A stretch of DNA of 64,000 bases. Source: Pleomorphovibrio marinus. GTDB lineage: Bacteria > Bacteroidota > Bacteroidia > Cytophagales > Cyclobacteriaceae. The stretch's first letter is position 1, and the number at the start of each line of letters is the position of its first letter. This document shows positions 63,160 through 64,000 of this stretch, one piece after another. The position numbers and the translations under genes are program-made. The stretch lies in NCBI RefSeq assembly GCF_003347495.1, contig NZ_QCXY01000012.1, forward strand, positions 62,001 to 126,000, read 5' to 3'. The notes under the pieces were generated by a model. That model did not search any database, had not been told where the DNA came from, and saw only the letters and a list, made by a program, of their open reading frames with translations.

Positions 63160-64000
63160 ATGCATACTTATTTCAGGCTGTTATCCTTTGCGAAGCCTAT
63201 AGAAAAATACGCCATCCCCTACGTACTGTTTACACTTTTGGCAGTACTATTCAATACGTTGAACCTGGCACTGTTGGCACCACTGTTAAATACCCTATTT
63301 AATGAAGGTGGAGGTGAGGTGGTGGCCCCGGAAAAAAGCCTGGACATCATGGGCCACTTCAATTATTACACCAACTACATGCACCAGGAGTTTGGCCCCT
63401 ATGAGGCGCTAAAAGTGGTATGCTTGGTAATAGTGCTTTCTGTGGTATTTAGTAACTTATTCCGGTACCTGTCACAAAGGGTCATGGAGAACCTGCGCAT
63501 CCACACCTTGCTCAATTTGCGGAAGAGGGTATTCGATAATGTAATGGATCTTCAGGTGGAATATTTCAACAACCAGCGAAAGGGAAATATCATCTCAAAA
63601 ATCTCCTCGGATGTCCAAGTAGTACAATTCAGCGTCACCAGTACTTTGCAAGTGTTGTTCAAGGAACCACTACAGCTAATGGCATATCTGTTTATCCTGT
63701 TTGCCATATCGTATAAACTCACCCTCTTTGCCATGTTGGTGATCCCTATCTCCGGTTTTGCCATATCCCGAATCGTAAAAAGACTAAGGGCACAGGCTTC
63801 GGAAGCGCAAGAAAGGTACGGAATGATGATCAGCTTGCTGGATGAAGCACTTTCAGGGATAAAAATCATAAAGGCATTCAACGCTACAGAAAGGGTAAAA
63901 GACAGATTCAATCAGGAAAACAAGGAGTATTCCGCACTGGGCCGCAAAATGGCCTATAGACAGCAGCTGGCCTCCCCTGTGTCAGAAACCCTTGGGGTAA
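63160..64000 (+). CDS. MsbA-like ABC exporter, N-terminal part
   Basis: Open frame from the ATG at 63160 (MHTYFRLLSFAKPIEKYAIP) to the window edge, 280 codons. Membrane helices in YVLFTLLAVLFNTLNLALLA, VCLVIVLSVVFSNLF and LQLMAYLFILFAI. The coupling segments VEYFNNQRKGNIISKISSD and ALSGIKIIKAFNATER are typical of type IV ABC exporters with fused ATPase. The nucleotide-binding domain lies beyond the window. It probably exports lipid A or a glycolipid, in operon with the glycosyltransferase. Confidence 0.88.
   Translation, partial: MHTYFRLLSFAKPIEKYAIPYVLFTLLAVLFNTLNLALLAPLLNTLFNEGGGEVVAPEKSLDIMGHFNYYTNYMHQEFGPYEALKVVCLVIVLSVVFSNLFRYLSQRVMENLRIHTLLNLRKRVFDNVMDLQVEYFNNQRKGNIISKISSDVQVVQFSVTSTLQVLFKEPLQLMAYLFILFAISYKLTLFAMLVIPISGFAISRIVKRLRAQASEAQERYGMMISLLDEALSGIKIIKAFNATERVKDRFNQENKEYSALGRKMAYRQQLASPVSETLGV

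Overview
The window looks like chromosomal DNA of a marine-type Bacteroidota, most likely order Cytophagales, family Cyclobacteriaceae. I infer this from the gene content: tandem DUF4221-like lipoproteins, a DUF6340-like lipoprotein, DUF3857/transglutaminase proteins, MetH split into two genes, heparinase II/III and alginate-lyase families, and many lipobox signal peptides. It also fits the absence of clear Shine-Dalgarno sites and several promoters of the form TTG-N19-TAnnTTTG. No rRNA, tRNA, CRISPR array, transposase or phage gene was seen. The right edge cuts an ABC transporter and the left edge cuts a formaldehyde dehydrogenase-like gene.

Layout. 1-9.2 kb: dehydrogenase tail, lipoproteins of unknown role, a DlgD-like ketogulonate reductase, and a pair of secreted transglutaminase-fold proteins, one lacking the catalytic Cys. 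9.3-20.2 kb: a carbohydrate block with an L-galactonate dehydrogenase-like enzyme, a DUF1080 protein, a large toroid-type lipoprotein and an unusual esterase fusion. It ends with a tight four-gene minus-strand operon: alginate lyase-like, Nramp-fold transporter without metal-binding motifs, SDR epimerase, and DHDPS-like lyase. This operon is my best candidate for an undescribed catabolic and uptake system. 20-27.3 kb: membrane protein, Cys-less peroxiredoxin-like protein, bactofilin, single-domain response regulator, SMC.

27.3-34.3 kb: a sulfur block (two persulfide-dioxygenase/rhodanese fusions, a small rhodanese, two YeeE/YedE permeases, an OprD-like porin, plus a fatty acid hydroxylase-type protein). 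Three of its transcription units share a Crp/Fnr-like palindrome about 30 nt upstream of a -7 box, which suggests one regulon. 34.4-39.7 kb: sdhA-sdhB without sdhC, and a GMC oxidoreductase with its gluconate-dehydrogenase-subunit-3-type partner. 39.9-45.2 kb: PglE/PglD-like nucleotide-sugar genes, an aldose epimerase, and a class A beta-lactamase-like lipoprotein translationally coupled to a PBP4-like peptidase. 45.2-51.6 kb: a heparinase II/III-type polysaccharide lyase cluster set among degenerate intergenic repeats.

51.9-57.8 kb: a lipoprotein gene broken by an in-frame TGA, then a SAM-I riboswitch controlling the methionine operon metH(N)-metH(C)-metF. 58-64 kb: flavohemoglobin, a Tat-type Gfo/Idh/MocA oxidoreductase, a small Cys-rich protein, a SprT-like protein, a family 2 glycosyltransferase and an MsbA-like ABC exporter (partial).

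A dispersed repeat of about 150 bp occurs at 9265-9545 (two units), 22968-23125, 36420-36666 (one full, one short unit) and 57771-57927 (inverted). Its units are bounded by ATGAA, and at two places the terminal ATGAA is the start codon of the downstream gene.
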